Part shown: in pieces, positions 5,687-7,346 of the stretch
Position numbering within the stretch: position 1 is the stretch's first letter
How the letters are laid out: every line of letters begins with the position of its first letter
Source of the DNA: CAYVBE01 sp964448935
GTDB taxonomy: Bacteria; Planctomycetota; Brocadiia; SM23-32
NCBI GenBank assembly: GCA_964448935.1
Contig: CAYVBE010000199.1
Location: 1-7,346 of the forward strand
Length of the DNA: 7,346 bases
Direction: 5' to 3'
The notes under the pieces: generated by a model
What the model was told of the DNA's origin: nothing
What the model saw: only the letters and a program-made list of their open reading frames with translations
Database searches by the model: none
Translations under genes and position numbers: made by a program

Positions 5687-5715
5687 TTGACGGGGGCGGC
5701 GGGGGCTGATAAACT
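5687..5715 (+). promoter_or_regulatory. Promoter for the FHA-GAF histidine kinase gene
   Basis: TTGACG (5687-5692), a 17-bp spacer, and TAAACT (5710-5715) form a promoter-like site starting 15 bp after the phosphoesterase stop codon. It leaves 74 bp to the ATG at 5790. The architecture matches the two preceding rightward promoters. Confidence 0.6.
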
Positions 5716-5746
5716 GTGTCTGCTGCGGCCGGTTTTCCCACAGTTT
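5711..5746. repeat. 8-bp inverted repeat overlapping the kinase promoter
   Basis: AAACTGTG (5711-5718) and CACAGTTT (5739-5746) are perfect inverted copies separated by 20 bp. The left arm covers most of the -10 box and the likely transcription start, as an operator half-site would. Alternatively, most of it could fold as a 5' leader stem. Which of these applies cannot be decided from one copy. Confidence 0.45.
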
Positions 5747-5789
5747 CCGTCGGGATTCCGCCGTTTTCCTACCACCGGGGTCTGGGCCT

Positions 5790-7346
5790 ATGGCCAAACT
5801 CATCGTTGTGGACGGCCAGCCGGCGGGGGCCGAACTCGTCATCGAGGGCTCGGTCACGCTGGGACGCTCGCCGGACTGCGACCTGGCCCTGCCCGGCGTG
5901 CGCACCTCCCGCAACCACGCCCGCATAAGCCACGCCGACGGCGCCTACACCATCGAGGACCTGGACAGCGCCAACGGGACGCAGGTCAACGGCCGGACTG
6001 TGGATTGCGCCTCGCTGCATGACGGCGACCGCATCATGGTGGGCGCCTGCGAGATGGCGTTCGTTATGGACGGGGATTCTACGGCCTCACAAGTGCCGTC
6101 CCGCATGGAAACGAGCGAGCCGGAAGTGCTCAGTTCGGTCGGGATGGACAACACGTTGAGCGGAGTGGCGCTGGAGGGGACCTCGGGCGCCGCCCGGCTG
6201 CGGGAACACCTGGAGGCGGTGCAGAAGGTGGCCAAGGCTTCCTGCGGTGCACTTGATATCGAGGACCTGCTGGAGCTGATTCTGGACCAGCTTCTCTCCG
6301 TCTTCCCGCAGGCCGACAGCGCGTACGCCCTTCTGCGGGGCATGGGCGAGGACGGGTCCGACCTGTGCCTGTCCGCAGGGGCTGACGACGCGGGCATGTC
6401 CCAGACCCTCCTGCAGATGGTGACCGAGAACCGCGAGGCGGTGCTGGCCGCCGACATCGCCTCCGACGGGCGCCTGAACACCGCGCAGAGCATCGTGGGC
6501 CAGGACATCCGCTCCACCATGTGCTGTCCGTTGGAGATGGGCTCGGAGGTGGGCGGCGCTTTGCAGGTGGACACCACCAGCATCAGCGCACCTTTCGGGG
6601 ACGCGGACCTCCGGCTGCTGGCGACCATCGCCGGAGAAGCGGCGGTGGCGGCCGAGAACGCCCGGATGCACGGCGTCATCGTGCAGCAGCAGCGCCTCGC
6701 CGCCACGGGCCAGGCGGTCTCGAGCATCGCACACTGCATGAAGAACGTGCTGAATGGCCTGCGCGGCGGCTCCTACATCCTCGACCTCGGCATCCAGAAG
6801 GACTCCCCGGAGCGCGTGGAGAAGGGCTGGGACATGGTGAAGCGCAACATCGGCTTCATCAGCGAACTGGCGCAGGACATGCTGGCCTACTGCGGCAAGC
6901 GCCACCTGAACCGCCAGCCGACCGACGTGCCGGAGATGCTGCGGGAGACCGTGGACATGGTGCGCGAGCAGGGCGCGCGGGAGGAGGTGGAGATATCGCT
7001 GGACGTGGATGAGGCGCTGCCGCCCTGGCAGGTGGACTCCACCGCGCTGAAGCGGGTGGTGCTGAACCTGCTGTCCAACGCCATAGACGCCTGCTCGCCG
7101 GGCGATCACGTGGAGGTGCGCGCGGGGCAGGACGAAGCGTCCGGGGATCTGTGTATCGCGGTGAAGGACGACGGGCCCGGCATTCCCCCGGACGTGCAGG
7201 AACGGCTGTTCGAGCCGTTTTTCACCACGAAGGGGCACAAAGGAACGGGGCTGGGCCTGGCGCTGGTCAAGAAGGTGGTGGAGGAGCACGGCGGCCGGGT
7301 CGAGCTGGATTCCGAGCCGGGCCGAGGCACGGTTTTCCGGCTTATG
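5790..7346 (+). CDS. FHA-GAF sensor histidine kinase, 3' end outside window
   Basis: This is a soluble sensor kinase: 519 codons are visible, no membrane segment is seen, and the frame is open at the right edge. The FHA domain (about 1-92) has GRS (25-27), SRNHARI (40-46) and the NG of SANGTQVNG (60-68), so it should bind phosphothreonine peptides. A low-complexity linker runs to about 135. The GAF domain is about 155-292. The dimerisation and phosphoacceptor region is near 300-370, with H315 in IAHCMKNVLNG. The ATP-binding domain has the N box NLLSNAIDA (426-434), G1 DDGPGIP (460-466), F box LFEPFFTTK (473-481) and G2 GTGLGLALVKKV (485-496). The H box has Cys in place of the usual Glu after the His, and Val in place of Pro. 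The ATG has only a weak GGGG-type binding site 9 bases upstream. A receiver domain or partner regulator may lie beyond the edge. The output is unknown. Confidence 0.92.
   Translation, partial: MAKLIVVDGQPAGAELVIEGSVTLGRSPDCDLALPGVRTSRNHARISHADGAYTIEDLDSANGTQVNGRTVDCASLHDGDRIMVGACEMAFVMDGDSTASQVPSRMETSEPEVLSSVGMDNTLSGVALEGTSGAARLREHLEAVQKVAKASCGALDIEDLLELILDQLLSVFPQADSAYALLRGMGEDGSDLCLSAGADDAGMSQTLLQMVTENREAVLAADIASDGRLNTAQSIVGQDIRSTMCCPLEMGSEVGGALQVDTTSISAPFGDADLRLLATIAGEAAVAAENARMHGVIVQQQRLAATGQAVSSIAHCMKNVLNGLRGGSYILDLGIQKDSPERVEKGWDMVKRNIGFISELAQDMLAYCGKRHLNRQPTDVPEMLRETVDMVREQGAREEVEISLDVDEALPPWQVDSTALKRVVLNLLSNAIDACSPGDHVEVRAGQDEASGDLCIAVKDDGPGIPPDVQERLFEPFFTTKGHKGTGLGLALVKKVVEEHGGRVELDSEPGRGTVFRLM

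Noticed and set aside
4677..5741. Open frame of 354 codons on the minus strand opposite the phosphoesterase
   Set aside because: It is the antisense shadow of a gene with intact metal-site motifs, and it crosses two promoters of the plus strand.
6087..7289. Open frame of 400 codons on the minus strand opposite the histidine kinase
   Set aside because: It lies wholly within the kinase gene, is rich in His, Arg and Leu without recognisable motifs, and is explained by the codon bias of the sense strand.
1..7346. New defence, mobile or CRISPR system
   Set aside because: All eight genes belong to recognisable or plausible cellular families. There are no repeat-spacer arrays, integrase or transposase genes, or attachment-site-like duplications visible.

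Overview
The window is GC-rich bacterial chromosome holding eight protein genes in two divergent groups. There is no tRNA, rRNA, CRISPR array, insertion sequence or clear phage gene. The left part (1 to 2828) is on the minus strand and is the conserved translation and secretion cluster ffh-rpsP-trmD-rplS: signal recognition particle GTPase, ribosomal protein S16, tRNA m1G37 methyltransferase and ribosomal protein L19. L19 runs off the left edge. The genes are tightly packed (gaps of 37 and 42 bp, then an 8-bp overlap) and read as one operon from a promoter with a perfect TATAAT box at 2993-2998.

The right part (3171 to 7346) is on the plus strand. In order it has a PgsA-like CDP-alcohol phosphatidyltransferase, a 347-bp non-coding stretch with several inverted repeats, a six-helix membrane protein resembling the DUF2238/YjdF family, a YfcE-type calcineurin-like metallophosphoesterase, and an FHA-GAF-histidine kinase cut by the right edge. 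The last three genes each have their own TTGAC(A/G)-N17-TA(A/G) promoter-like site just upstream, so they look like neighbouring single-gene units rather than one operon.

The organism cannot be named from this sequence. The order ffh-rpsP-trmD-rplS without khpA and rimM between rpsP and trmD, the high GC, and the FHA-GAF kinase with an H-C-M-K-N phosphoacceptor box together suggest Planctomycetota or another PVC-like or related candidate phylum. This is inference with low to moderate confidence.

Functionally, the left operon supports ribosome building, reading-frame fidelity and co-translational membrane targeting. The right genes cover phospholipid head-group synthesis, an uncharacterised membrane protein, a phosphoesterase and a sensory kinase, with no obvious shared pathway. 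I found no convincing new multi-gene system. The points most worth a second look are the unusual H-box of the kinase, an inverted repeat over its promoter, the alternative hairpins at 3936-4002, and the repeated one-promoter-per-gene layout.
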